Assembly: GCA_026986575.1 (NCBI GenBank)
Contig: JALSOH010000006.1
Location: 124,001 to 188,000 of the forward strand
Origin: Thermoproteota archaeon
Lineage (GTDB): Archaea; Korarchaeota; Korarchaeia; Korarchaeales; Korarchaeaceae
Direction: 5' to 3'
Length of the DNA stretch: 64,000 nt
A program made the translations under genes and the position numbers. Shown here in pieces: positions 15,892 to 24,094 of this stretch. The stretch's first letter is position 1; the number at the start of each line of letters is the position of its first letter. The notes under the pieces were generated by a model that worked only from the letters and a program-made list of their open reading frames with translations, made no database searches and was not told the origin of the DNA.

Positions 15892-17355
15892 CTACCTCTG
15901 GAGGACCCCTACCTCATGGGCAGATTTGACTTCGGAGACCAATTCCTCCCACAGCCTCTCGTTGAACTCACAGCTGGGATCTGGTCCGAGAGGATCTCCG
16001 TAGTAGGCGTAAGCCCTCGCCCTGCACCCTCCACATATATACCTGTAGGGACAGAAGGAGCAGTAATGGGAATCCCTATCCCTCAACTTGTTGAACAGCT
16101 CGTTATTCTGCCATACGTTTAGGAAGCCATCCCTAAGGACGTTGCCCACGACAATGGGCATGAAGACGCAAGGTTGTATATCTCCATTATGCTCTATGGA
16201 GCAGTATATCCTTCCCGCACCGCATCCTCCCAGAAACTCTCCAAGAGCGAAGCCAGCCGCCATGTACTCGTCTGGTATGCTCAAGTCAGCGAAATGCGTC
16301 GGAGCGAGCTTTCCTCCCCTGTCAACTCCCTTCAAGGAGACTACGGCATATATAGGACTTGTGGAGAAGGCTTGTAGTCTCCCTGAAGACAGCTCTTCGT
16401 AAAGTAATTCAAGTACCTCATTCCTCTCCTTCGGAGATAGGTCCATCTCAACGATCTCCTTTCCCCTACCAGTCGGTATGAAGTTGAAGGCTATGAAGCG
16501 ATCGACCCTCAGCTCCTTCGCTAACTCTATCATCTCTGGGAGCTGCTTATAGTTAATTTTAGTGACAGTCGTAGCGATGCCTACCTCCAGACCCGCACTT
16601 TTCGCATTCTTGATGCCCTGCACTGCTCTCTCCCATGCTCCCCTCACCCCACGGAACCTGTCGTGCTCCTCTGGATACGGAGAATCTAGGCTCACCTCTA
16701 CATATCTTACCCCTATCTGCTTTAACCTCTCAGCGACATCCGGTCTTATCAGGGTCCCGTTTGTAGCCACACTGACGTACATCCCAGTTTCAGCCGCCTT
16801 TCTGGCCACGATCCAAAAATCAGGGCTCATAAGGGGCTCCCCTCCAGAAAAGGAAAGCGCAGCCACTCCAGCCTCGTCTAGTTGCCTGAGCACCTCGAGC
16901 TTCTGATCTAAGGTGAGCTCATCAGGTGCTGGGAAGGGTCCCGCGTTAGCGTAACAGTGCTTGCATCTGAGATTGCACCTCTTAGTAAAGTCCCACACGA
17001 CCATGAAGGGAGCGTAAAGCCTCTGGGGCCTAGTGATACCGTAGTAAGCTATTCCTAGGAGAACGTTGGCGACACCCCTCCTCATATAGGCATCTTTTAG
17101 ACCATTCCTGAGGGATTCCTCATTTACACCGAATCTAGATGCGGCCTTGGAGAGTATTAAAGTAAGCGTGGAGGAGAGAGTCCTCTCCTTCAAATTAGTC
17201 GGCTCCTCCACTCCCGCGTAGATTCCTAGAAGCTTAACGATGTTCTTAGGAGGACCTAACCTCCTTATAACCGAGCGAGTTAGTGGATTACCAAGGAGCC
17301 TCCTCAGGAAGTAGATCAGATCGTTAACCTCCACTCCACTCGCCCGCTCCTCCAT
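15892..17355 (-). CDS. Radical SAM/SPASM domain protein
   Basis: A 487-residue radical SAM enzyme. The AdoMet cluster motif is CNLRCKHC, with LSFSGGEPLM as the GGEP strand. The SPASM C-terminus is rich in Cys: GGCGAGRIYC, GDIQPC and CSFCPYRYICGGCRARAY, enough for one or two auxiliary 4Fe-4S clusters. An N-terminal helical domain of about 110 residues precedes it. This architecture occurs in peptide-maturation enzymes and in heme-modifying enzymes of the AhbC/NirJ type; no partner gene here decides between them. The start ATG 17353-17355 is chosen because the upstream extension to 17520 is AT-rich and unlike the family. Confidence 0.85.
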   Translation of the reverse strand: MEERASGVEVNDLIYFLRRLLGNPLTRSVIRRLGPPKNIVKLLGIYAGVEEPTNLKERTLSSTLTLILSKAASRFGVNEESLRNGLKDAYMRRGVANVLLGIAYYGITRPQRLYAPFMVVWDFTKRCNLRCKHCYANAGPFPAPDELTLDQKLEVLRQLDEAGVAALSFSGGEPLMSPDFWIVARKAAETGMYVSVATNGTLIRPDVAERLKQIGVRYVEVSLDSPYPEEHDRFRGVRGAWERAVQGIKNAKSAGLEVGIATTVTKINYKQLPEMIELAKELRVDRFIAFNFIPTGRGKEIVEMDLSPKERNEVLELLYEELSSGRLQAFSTSPIYAVVSLKGVDRGGKLAPTHFADLSIPDEYMAAGFALGEFLGGCGAGRIYCSIEHNGDIQPCVFMPIVVGNVLRDGFLNVWQNNELFNKLRDRDSHYCSFCPYRYICGGCRARAYAYYGDPLGPDPSCEFNERLWEELVSEVKSAHEVGVLQR

Positions 17356-17565
17356 ACTAGGTCCAATACAAAATATAGCACGACTCTCGAATAAAATATT
17401 TTCTATTTTTCCATGACAAGCGGTATATAAAATCCTAATAAATAAAACCCCGCATATATCAATTAATTTTTGAGAAAGGTGATGATTGCAGCTATATAAG
17501 GATTGGCGGGGCTCCGTCAATGGAAAAATTATTCCGATTAATGGAATATTGTGCTGATGGGAATG

Positions 17566-17574
17566 TTTATAAAT
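17566..17574 (+). promoter_or_regulatory. TATA box of ssb
   Basis: TTTATAAAT is about 45 bases before the ssb ATG at 17616 and lies inside the longer upstream open frame, which argues against a start at 17520. Confidence 0.55.
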
Positions 17575-17615
17575 CCATCAGAGGAGCTAGGCCAACGCCT
17601 CTTGAGGCGAGTAGT

Positions 17616-18050
17616 ATGTCGACCAGCAAGAAAGTATCCGAGCTAAGACCCGGAGATAATAGCGTCAACGTTAAGGTCCGGGTCATCGAAGCGGGCGAAC
17701 CCCGCGTTGTAGAGACTAGGAAGGGCCCCCGAACTCTTTCGGAGGCCACTGTCGGGGATGAGACCGGAAGGGTCACCCTGACCTTGTGGGGAGACCACGC
17801 TGGAAAGCTGTCCGAGGGACAGGTCGTTGAGCTCCAGAACGCATTCACCACCGTCTATAGAGGAAAGGTACAACTCAACTTGGGTAATTTGGGCAGTATA
17901 GCCGAGGCAGAGGATTCCGACGTTGTTCCAGCTGATCAGATTCCAGAGGATGTTCCGGAGGCCCCCGAGGATTACAGGCCTCCTAGGAGAAGGAGGAGCT
18001 ACGGAGGGTACGGAAGGGATAACAGCTACAGGGGCAGGCCTAGGTGGTAG
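17616..18050 (+). CDS. ssb: Crenarchaeal-type single-stranded DNA-binding protein
   Basis: A 144-residue protein with a single OB fold and a flexible tail, the same plan as Sulfolobus SSB (148 residues). SVNVKVRVIEAGEPR, TLSEATVGDETGRVTLTLWG and GKVQLNLG match that family closely. The OB fold covers about residues 1-110; the tail is Pro/Glu then Arg/Gly/Tyr-rich. In Sulfolobus it coats single-stranded DNA and helps melt promoters. The ATG at 17616 is favoured by the family N-terminus and the TATA box at 17566-17574; it has a weak GAGGCG site. The tail is basic where the Sulfolobus tail ends acidic. Confidence 0.93.
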   Translation: MSTSKKVSELRPGDNSVNVKVRVIEAGEPRVVETRKGPRTLSEATVGDETGRVTLTLWGDHAGKLSEGQVVELQNAFTTVYRGKVQLNLGNLGSIAEAEDSDVVPADQIPEDVPEAPEDYRPPRRRRSYGGYGRDNSYRGRPRW

Positions 18051-18277
18051 GGTCTCCACCTAATCTCAATATTTTATTACAAATCCGGTTTTTATGCTAA
18101 AATTTCTACTTCTCTTCCATATAACAGGTCATACCAATCAATATAATGTATCTCATGATTTCATTAATCATAATTAATTATTTTATTTTTCAATAGTAGG
18201 AACTTACTCGGAATTTTAACTAGATGATAATTTAAATAGGTGTTAAAGCCAAATCTAGTTGGAGCTGATGCACGCCC

Positions 18278-19654
18278 ATGAGACCTAGCTATATAATGCT
18301 GGCTTTCCTTCTAGCGTTCTTGTTCTTACTTTCTCCGTTATACGCACTTTCCTCACCTGAGGATGCAAAACTATATCTGAAACCCACGAGTGATACCTAC
18401 ATTTCCAAGGAATGTAGAGATTGCAAGATGTTCAATGAAAGCGAACTCAGAGTGGGGATGGAAGCTATTAAAGAGAGAAATCCTTTCGTTATCTCTCATG
18501 TAGAGTATAGGGTGATCCTCAGGGGCCCCTACAGCTCGCTGATAAAATTCAACTTATCCGAGATACCACCTGGGGCCGAAATAAAGCTTGCTAGACTCTG
18601 GCTTTACGTCAAGGAACCTCCTGAGGGCGGTTTGAAACTTCTACTTTACGTTTTAAGGGAGAAGTTCAATGACACGGAGACCACGTGGATTTACAGGACT
18701 AGCAGGGCTCGGTGGAAGACCTCCGGGGGGTACGCCGAACCAGACTATCTTACTAAGATCAGGGTGGACGAGACCCTCTCTGAAGGAAGGTCTGTAGGTT
18801 TCTTGGTAACAGACTATGTTAAGAGGGTCCTAAGTGGCCAAATAGAGGATTATGGACTGATAATAAGGCCAGATGTCGGCAAAGTGGAAGTCTCGGACTT
18901 CGGATCATCCTCGCACATGAATTTATATGTCGACTTCTACAGCAGCGAAGGTGCTGTTAGGGAGCACAAGAGCAAATATGTCCCCACACTTTACGTCGAG
19001 TTCGTCAAACCAACAGCTATCCTGAACATATCGAAGGACAGGGTAACTCTAGAAAGGGGAGAAAGTACCGAAGTAACTCTCATGGAAAGTGGGACCTTCC
19101 TTGGAAGTGTTGGACTTGGATACAGGATTGTAGAGGCCCCAAGTCTGAAAGTAGGCCCGCTTAAGATTACAATATCCAATTATACCAAGGAACCGGGATT
19201 CTCTGCCAATGTAAAGGTGGAAGCCAGCAAATACGCGCCCCCAGGGAAGTACGTGATAGAGTTCTATCCCGATACCTTCGGATATGGATCAGATGTAGTC
19301 GAATGGGGAAAGGTCAATCTTACCGTCACCGTTTCAGGAGAAACGGGAACCGAGGTTACATCGACTACTGAGTCCCAAACCGAAACCGGAACGCCCCCAA
19401 CGCAGACATCCGAGATCGGAACAACCACTCAGTCAACTATTGAGACATCTACCACAGAGTTCACGGGGACGGGAACTAGACCGACTAGCGGACCTCAAGG
19501 AGGTTCGTTCGCCCCTCAGTCCACAAGCAAGACAGCGATTACAGTCACTAGGACCACGACCAAGCCGCGCAGCCTAAGTCCTCTCACAGTAGCACTGGAA
19601 ATAATTGTGGTTGTACTTCTGGTGGCGGCCTTCCTGCTGATCAGGAGGAGGTAA
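18278..19654 (+). CDS. Cell-surface protein with DNRLRE-like domain and C-terminal anchor
   Basis: A 458-residue secreted protein. A signal peptide covers residues 1-25 (LAFLLAFLFLLSPLYALS). The LYLKPTSDTYIS start and LIKFNLSEIPPGAEIKLARL strand pattern, residues 30-240, resemble the DNRLRE beta-sandwich domain of surface and polysaccharide-binding proteins. A second beta domain follows to about residue 360, then a Thr/Ser-rich stalk of about 75 residues, suited to O-glycosylation, and a C-terminal membrane helix ending RRR. It is therefore held in the membrane with the bulk outside. A TATA-like AATTTAAATAGG is about 45 bases upstream. The ligand is unknown. Confidence 0.75.
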   Translation: MRPSYIMLAFLLAFLFLLSPLYALSSPEDAKLYLKPTSDTYISKECRDCKMFNESELRVGMEAIKERNPFVISHVEYRVILRGPYSSLIKFNLSEIPPGAEIKLARLWLYVKEPPEGGLKLLLYVLREKFNDTETTWIYRTSRARWKTSGGYAEPDYLTKIRVDETLSEGRSVGFLVTDYVKRVLSGQIEDYGLIIRPDVGKVEVSDFGSSSHMNLYVDFYSSEGAVREHKSKYVPTLYVEFVKPTAILNISKDRVTLERGESTEVTLMESGTFLGSVGLGYRIVEAPSLKVGPLKITISNYTKEPGFSANVKVEASKYAPPGKYVIEFYPDTFGYGSDVVEWGKVNLTVTVSGETGTEVTSTTESQTETGTPPTQTSEIGTTTQSTIETSTTEFTGTGTRPTSGPQGGSFAPQSTSKTAITVTRTTTKPRSLSPLTVALEIIVVVLLVAAFLLIRRR

Positions 19655-19669
19655 CAAGTTCCCATCACT

Positions 19670-19678
19670 CTTTTTTAT
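19670..19678 (+). terminator. T-run after the DNRLRE-like gene
   Basis: CTTTTTTAT, 16 bases after the stop codon at 19654, is a likely archaeal intrinsic terminator. Confidence 0.45.
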
Positions 19679-19785
19679 TGCACCTTACCTTATAGGGTAA
19701 GAAATTCAACAAATTAAATTGGATATCGAACCTATCACCCTAACAACCGTTAAATTTTCCTCTTGGGGGGAAGTAAGGTGATCAT

Positions 19786-21075
19786 TTGACTGGGCCTATG
19801 GTCGAATTCTCAGCTTGGACTAGGCTCATCCCTGAGTCAGAGATAAGGAGGTTACTGAAGTATAAGGTGAAGTACTACTTCGCTGGGGGTAAACCGGGAG
19901 TCCTACCCCTAGGTGCCTTTCCGATGATACTAAATACCCTAGCCCTCCAAGAGCTTGAGAGCATATTCTCCGGAAGGGAGGTCGAGGTGATAGAGGACTA
20001 CAACTACGGACCGACTGACGGTCTTCCAGAGGTAAGGAAGGTAATGGCCAATATGATGAGGGAGAGGGACGGTATAAATCTAGACCCTGAGGAGGGATGG
20101 AAAGAGGTCCTGATAACCACAGGTTCTCAGCAAGCCATTCACCTGATACTGGATGTCCTGCTCAATCCGGATGATCTGGTGATAGTACCGGCCCCCGTTT
20201 ACCTCGGATTCGTGAATGTGGTCACCAAGTTCAGGGGGCAGGTGATAGCCGTACCCGGGGATAAGCAGGGGATGATTCCAGAGTACGTGGATAAGGCCAT
20301 AGACAGGGCGATCAACAAGTTCGGTAGGAAACCCAAGCTCATATATGTAGTGGCTGATTCTGACAATCCGTCCGGAACTACAATGCCGGAGAACAGGAGG
20401 AGGGATCTCCTAGATGTTGCGAAGGATAAGGGGCTGTATCTGGTAGAGGACGCAGCCTACAGGGAGATACAGTTTAGGGGAGAGAGACTCAAGCCTATAC
20501 GGGCCTTCGATGATGATGGGAGCACCGTCATATACATGAGGACAACCAGCAAAGAAGTCGCGGTGCTCAGGGTCGGGTACAACCTCATGCCCCCCGAGGT
20601 AAGAGAAGAGGTCATCAAGGCCAAGGGCTACAACGACCTCTGCACCCCCACGATAACCCAGAAGATCGCCAAAGTGTACTACGAGAAGTACTTCCCACAG
20701 TTCATAGAGAAGGTGAGGGAAGGCTACAGGAAGAGGTACGAGGCCATGGCCAAGGCGATAGACGAGGACTTCCCGGATGGCGAGAGAACCGATCCCACCG
20801 GCGGGTTCTTCATATGGTGGGAGGCTCCTAGGAAAGATTTCGACTCCAAGAAGTTCTTGGAGGAGGTTGCCATACCCAATGATGTACTGTATGTCCCCGG
20901 ACAGGCCTTCTACCCACTCAAGGGATACATATTCCATCCCGAGAGCGGCGACTTGGTGGATGCATCTAACAGCCCGACCAACGCCCTTAGACTGAGCTAT
21001 TCCTACATGGAGCCTGAGGTCATTGAGGAGGGCATAAGGAAGCTGGGATCTCTTCTGAAGGAGTATCTATCCTAG
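19786..21075 (+). CDS. Class I/II PLP aminotransferase (LysN/aromatic-type)
   Basis: A 429-residue fold-type I aminotransferase. YNYGPTDGLPEVRKV, ITTGSQQAIHLILDVL and DSDNPSGTTMP are family motifs; VEDAAYREIQF carries the Tyr that contacts PLP and YMRTTSKEVAVLRVGY contains the Schiff-base Lys. The closest groups are archaeal 2-aminoadipate (LysN-like) and broad-range aromatic/branched-chain aminotransferases; the substrate is not decided by sequence. The start TTG at 19786 has AAGGTGAT three bases before it; the alternative ATG 19798 lies too far from that site. It probably works with glutamate dehydrogenase in amino acid breakdown. Confidence 0.88.
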   Translation: MTGPMVEFSAWTRLIPESEIRRLLKYKVKYYFAGGKPGVLPLGAFPMILNTLALQELESIFSGREVEVIEDYNYGPTDGLPEVRKVMANMMRERDGINLDPEEGWKEVLITTGSQQAIHLILDVLLNPDDLVIVPAPVYLGFVNVVTKFRGQVIAVPGDKQGMIPEYVDKAIDRAINKFGRKPKLIYVVADSDNPSGTTMPENRRRDLLDVAKDKGLYLVEDAAYREIQFRGERLKPIRAFDDDGSTVIYMRTTSKEVAVLRVGYNLMPPEVREEVIKAKGYNDLCTPTITQKIAKVYYEKYFPQFIEKVREGYRKRYEAMAKAIDEDFPDGERTDPTGGFFIWWEAPRKDFDSKKFLEEVAIPNDVLYVPGQAFYPLKGYIFHPESGDLVDASNSPTNALRLSYSYMEPEVIEEGIRKLGSLLKEYLS

Positions 21076-21093
21076 AAAAGATTCTTCCTCACT

Positions 21094-21104
21094 ATTTTTC
21101 CTTT
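21094..21104 (+). terminator. T-run after the aminotransferase gene
   Basis: TATTTTTCCTT about 20 bases after the stop is a likely terminator and precedes the fumarase promoter. Confidence 0.4.
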
Positions 21105-21174
21105 GCAGGAGCATGACAGCGTTCATAAAGCGTTAAATAATTTACCTCCCGCTTCTTTGGCGGGGGTTTCCCCT

Positions 21175-22053
21175 ATGCCGGATTTGAAGGAATCCATCAA
21201 GAGTGGTATAGTGACCATGATGAGAGAGGCCGCTTTTAACGTCCCAAGGGATGTAAGGGAGGCCCTTCAGAGGGCATATGAGATTGAGGATAACCCCGTG
21301 GCCAAAGCCAACTTGAAGGCAATCCTCAGGAACATAGAGGTCTCCGGAAAGACCAAGCTACCTATGTGCCAAGATACTGGAACTCCAACCTTCTTCATCG
21401 AGCTGGGTGAGGACTTTCCGCTGAAATCTGAACTAAGATCCCTGATAGAGGAGGCGGTCAGAACCGCCACGAGTGAGATTCCCCTCAGGCCCAACGCGGT
21501 AGATCCTTGGACCTACAAGAACTCAGGCGATAACACCGGGAGGTATGTGCCGATAATTCACTTGGAGCTGGTTCCGGGCTCCGAGATGAAGGTAATTTAC
21601 CTCGCTAAGGGAGGGGGGAGTGAGAACACATCAAAGCTTTACATGCTGAGCCCTGTCTTGGGCTTAAAGGGAATAAAGAGGGCGGTCATAGATGCAATGC
21701 TCGATGCCGGTCCGAAGCCCTGTCCGCCCATAGTGGTAGGGGTTGGTGTGGGAGGCAGCGCGGACATGGCGCTGAAGCTCGCGAAGAAGGCGACCTTTAG
21801 GAGACTGGACGAGCCTAATCCAGACCCCAAGCTGGCTGAGATAGAACAGGAACTGCTGGAGAAGATAAACTCCCTCGGGCTGGGGCCCATGGGCTTGGGA
21901 GGGAAGACCTATGCTTTAGGCGTCAAGATAGAGTGGGCTCACAAGCATCCAGCCAGCCTTCCCGTTGGAATAAACACTCAATGCTGGGCATTCAGGAGGT
22001 CCGAGGCAGTGTTTGACAGCAGCGGGAACATGAAGTTGCTGGTTCCCCCATGA
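21175..22053 (+). CDS. Class I fumarate hydratase, alpha subunit
   Basis: A 292-residue alpha subunit of two-subunit iron-sulfur fumarase (tartrate dehydratase-like). The three cluster cysteines are visible: PMCQDTGTP, PKPCPPIVVGVG and NTQCWAFRR. AKGGGSENTS and GPMGLGGKTYALGV are further hallmarks. With the beta subunit it interconverts fumarate and malate. I chose ATG 21175, since the TATA-like TTAAATAAT at about 21133-21141 lies inside the longer open frame. The leader contains CCCGC/GCGGG and GGGG-TTT-CCCC pairings just before the start, which could modulate initiation. Confidence 0.92.
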   Translation: MPDLKESIKSGIVTMMREAAFNVPRDVREALQRAYEIEDNPVAKANLKAILRNIEVSGKTKLPMCQDTGTPTFFIELGEDFPLKSELRSLIEEAVRTATSEIPLRPNAVDPWTYKNSGDNTGRYVPIIHLELVPGSEMKVIYLAKGGGSENTSKLYMLSPVLGLKGIKRAVIDAMLDAGPKPCPPIVVGVGVGGSADMALKLAKKATFRRLDEPNPDPKLAEIEQELLEKINSLGLGPMGLGGKTYALGVKIEWAHKHPASLPVGINTQCWAFRRSEAVFDSSGNMKLLVPP

Positions 22054-22066
22054 GGAGGTGAATCTT

Positions 22067-22666
22067 ATGGCCGAGTACAGGTTGAGGACTCCTATATCTG
22101 AGGAGGATGTTAGGAAGCTCAAGGTAGGCGATATCGTCTATCTAGACGGGATAATTATAACCGGGAGGGATCAGGTACACAGGAGGGCCTTGGAGCTCGC
22201 AGCTAAGGGGGAGAAGGACAAGGTCCCTGTCAACTTGGAGGGAATGGCCCTCTATCACTGTGGCCCCATAGTCAAGAAGATAGATGATGAGTGGAAGATA
22301 TTCGGTTTTGGCCCGACGACCAGCGCTAGGATGGAGAGCGTCGAGGCGGACTTCATCAGGGAGTTCAAGGTAAGGCTGATTATAGGTAAGGGAGGGATGT
22401 TCGAGAAGACCACGCAGGGAATGAAGGAGTACGGCGCCGCCTACCTGGCCTATCCCGGTGGAACTTCGGCCGTGGCCACCAGTGCGGTGAAAAGAGTAGT
22501 TGATGTCCACTGGCTGGATCTGGGCACGCCTGAGGCGATGTGGGTCGTTGAAGTCGAGAACTTCGGTCCCACCATGGTCGCCATAGATTCCCATGGTAAT
22601 AACCTCTATACCGATGTGCTGAGCAAGGCCAAGAAGGTGGCTGAGGAGATAAAGGCCAAGTTCTGA
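22067..22666 (+). CDS. Class I fumarate hydratase, beta subunit
   Basis: A 199-residue beta subunit of class I fumarase. It starts LRTPISEEDVRKLKVGDIVYLDG, the family N-terminus, and contains GPTTSARMES (substrate binding) and IGKGGM. GAAYLAYPGG and VKRVVDVHWLDLGTPEAMW are also conserved. It completes the enzyme with the alpha subunit encoded 13 bases upstream. GGAGGTGA lies six bases before ATG 22067; GTG 22058 is inside that site. In this lifestyle fumarase would serve a partial citric acid cycle or fumarate produced from amino acids. Confidence 0.93.
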   Translation: MAEYRLRTPISEEDVRKLKVGDIVYLDGIIITGRDQVHRRALELAAKGEKDKVPVNLEGMALYHCGPIVKKIDDEWKIFGFGPTTSARMESVEADFIREFKVRLIIGKGGMFEKTTQGMKEYGAAYLAYPGGTSAVATSAVKRVVDVHWLDLGTPEAMWVVEVENFGPTMVAIDSHGNNLYTDVLSKAKKVAEEIKAKF

Positions 22667-22690
22667 ACTTCTCATGAGATAAAATCCTCT

Positions 22691-22702
22691 CTCCTCTTTT
22701 TT
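22691..22702 (+). terminator. T-run after fumarase
   Basis: CTCCTCTTTTTT, about 25 bases after the beta-subunit stop, is a probable terminator. Confidence 0.45.
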
Positions 22703-22713
22703 GGAACGTATTG

Positions 22714-22731
22714 AAACGTTCTAGAACGTTT
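22714..22731. promoter_or_regulatory. Perfect 18-base palindrome, candidate operator
   Basis: AAACGTTCTAGAACGTTT is perfectly palindromic and the half-site GAACGT occurs once more at 22704-22709. It lies just upstream of a TATA-like GTTTACATA at about 22743-22751 that serves the small gene starting at 22783, the position expected for a regulator that assists or blocks transcription factor B. Confidence 0.6.
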
Positions 22732-22782
22732 TAGATAATCATGTTTACATATCCCTCCCTCACATAATATGTGGAGGTAGAT

Positions 22783-23076
22783 ATGGCCAGCTTGGTCGAA
22801 TCATCTATTTTCTCGCTCGAATCTATGGGATTCAAGGTCCTCTACTGGAGAATAGACAGGGGACGGGTGGAGGTCATACTCAGGGCACCGGAAGGAGACT
22901 TCACTAGCGCTCTTTCGAAGATGAGAAGGGATCTAAAGGCCAAAAGGGTAGCATTGGAGGTATCTATGGAAGGAGGGGAGCTCTTGGTCAGGATGAGCTT
23001 CGAGCTCGGGAAACCTCCCAAGGGACTTAAACCAAGGGGCCTGAATGACCTACTCGCTTGGGGACCTACGCTCTGA
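22783..23076 (+). CDS. Small protein of unknown function
   Basis: A 97-residue protein that I do not recognise. It has an alternating charged and hydrophobic pattern compatible with a small alpha/beta fold (SLESMGFKVLYWRIDRGRVEVILRAPEG) and no membrane helix or signal. ATG 22783 is preferred because GGAGGTAGAT precedes it; GTG 22771 is an alternative. It is headed by a palindromic candidate operator and a TATA-like box, which suggests regulated expression. Its last 11 bases overlap the small convergent gene that follows. Confidence 0.7.
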   Translation: MASLVESSIFSLESMGFKVLYWRIDRGRVEVILRAPEGDFTSALSKMRRDLKAKRVALEVSMEGGELLVRMSFELGKPPKGLKPRGLNDLLAWGPTL

Positions 23077-23215
23077 CCTTAGCCCTCTTTAATGAGGTGA
23101 GAAGTTCGGCCGTCGCTAATACAGAAGCTATATCCTCTGGATCCTCGAAATTCATTTCCTCCAGCGTTCTCAAGTAGCGAATATATGCCCTTCTGAACGC
23201 CCTTTCCTCCCTCAT
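23066..23215 (-). CDS. Very small protein of unknown function
   Basis: A 49-residue, Arg- and Glu-rich helical protein (MREERAFRRAYIRYLRTLEEM) without a recognised domain. The start ATG 23213-23215 is about 30 bases after a TATA box on the same strand at 23241-23250, consistent with a leaderless mRNA. An upstream ATG at 23269 would put the TATA box inside the gene, so I reject it. It ends in an 11-base overlap with the convergent gene. Confidence 0.5.
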   Translation of the reverse strand: MREERAFRRAYIRYLRTLEEMNFEDPEDIASVLATAELLTSLKRAKVRA

Positions 23216-23240
23216 TCCCAGCGGCAATTTGACCCTACGA

Positions 23241-23250
23241 TATAAAAAGA
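23241..23250 (-). promoter_or_regulatory. TATA box of the small gene at 23066-23215
   Basis: The minus strand reads TCTTTTTATA, centred 30 bases before the ATG. Confidence 0.45.
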
Positions 23251-23290
23251 ACGTATAACTAATAAACAATATCTAGGCCAGCCTATTTCT

Positions 23291-24094
23291 TCAAATTTTC
23301 CCACTAACTAACGAACCATCTGGCATAACGGCGATTTCCGGAGTTATCCTTGCCTTTCTTAACCTCTCTCTGACGCTGGGATACAAAACCACTAGTTCAG
23401 GCTCGAAATCCCTTACTAGAGTTGGATCCAGCTCCCTAAGCCTCTCCAGAAGTTGGGAGACCTCTTCCTCCTTTGAAAAGCTGATCACTGCTGATACGTG
23501 TACGCTGGCTCCGCTCTCCAACAGGTTCCTTAACCCTTCTAGTTGAAGGAAAAACCCCTCCTCTTTGGCGCCTGTCAGTTTAGAGAACTGCTCAGGGGTT
23601 GTTCCCTTCAGAGATACCCTCACATGAATGTGATCTCTCGCTAGATCTCTAGCATAATTCTTGTCTGAGAGGAGTATGGCGTTCGTCTCAAGTATGAAGA
23701 GGAGGCCGCTCCCTTCCAATTCTTCGATCAGTTCGATGAGGTGGCCCCTCCCTATGGTCGGTTCAGCACCGCTGACCCTTACCTTGGAGAACCCACGCCT
23801 CCTAGCTCCATCTATTAGAATTTTAGCCACTTCCTTGGGTGAGTAGAACCTACCCAATTCCATATTGACGACATGACGGAAGCTCCAGCAAAAGATACAT
23901 CTCAAGTTGCACCCAACGGCATCGGCGGTGAAGATGCCGCCGTAAAATCTGGTGGGGCGGAATCTATAGTATCTCCTGAGCTGCCCCTCCAACGAGGGCT
24001 TAGTGACCTTCTCCTCGACGATCCTCGAGAGGGTTAGGGGATCATACCCCCCTATTAACGCGAGAGTCTCTTGGCAATGTCCCTCCCGATCCAC
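23291..24094 (-). CDS. Radical SAM protein of unknown substrate
   Basis: A 267-residue radical SAM enzyme. The cluster motif is GCNLRCIFCWSF at about residues 61-72 and the GGEP strand reads VRVSGAEPTIGRGH. No auxiliary-cluster Cys-rich tail is present. The N-terminus (about 60 residues) and the CIFCW pattern recall archaeal radical SAM proteins related to activases, but I cannot name a substrate. Its start GTG 24092-24094 lies 40 bases inside the end of the upstream flavoprotein gene, so the two are cotranscribed and probably translationally coupled. Confidence 0.82.
   Translation of the reverse strand: MDREGHCQETLALIGGYDPLTLSRIVEEKVTKPSLEGQLRRYYRFRPTRFYGGIFTADAVGCNLRCIFCWSFRHVVNMELGRFYSPKEVAKILIDGARRRGFSKVRVSGAEPTIGRGHLIELIEELEGSGLLFILETNAILLSDKNYARDLARDHIHVRVSLKGTTPEQFSKLTGAKEEGFFLQLEGLRNLLESGASVHVSAVISFSKEEEVSQLLERLRELDPTLVRDFEPELVVLYPSVRERLRKARITPEIAVMPDGSLVSGKI

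Noticed and set aside
17356-17520. N-terminal extension of the SPASM protein to 17520
   Set aside because: The extension is AT-rich, has no family match and covers the promoter region of the divergent ssb gene.
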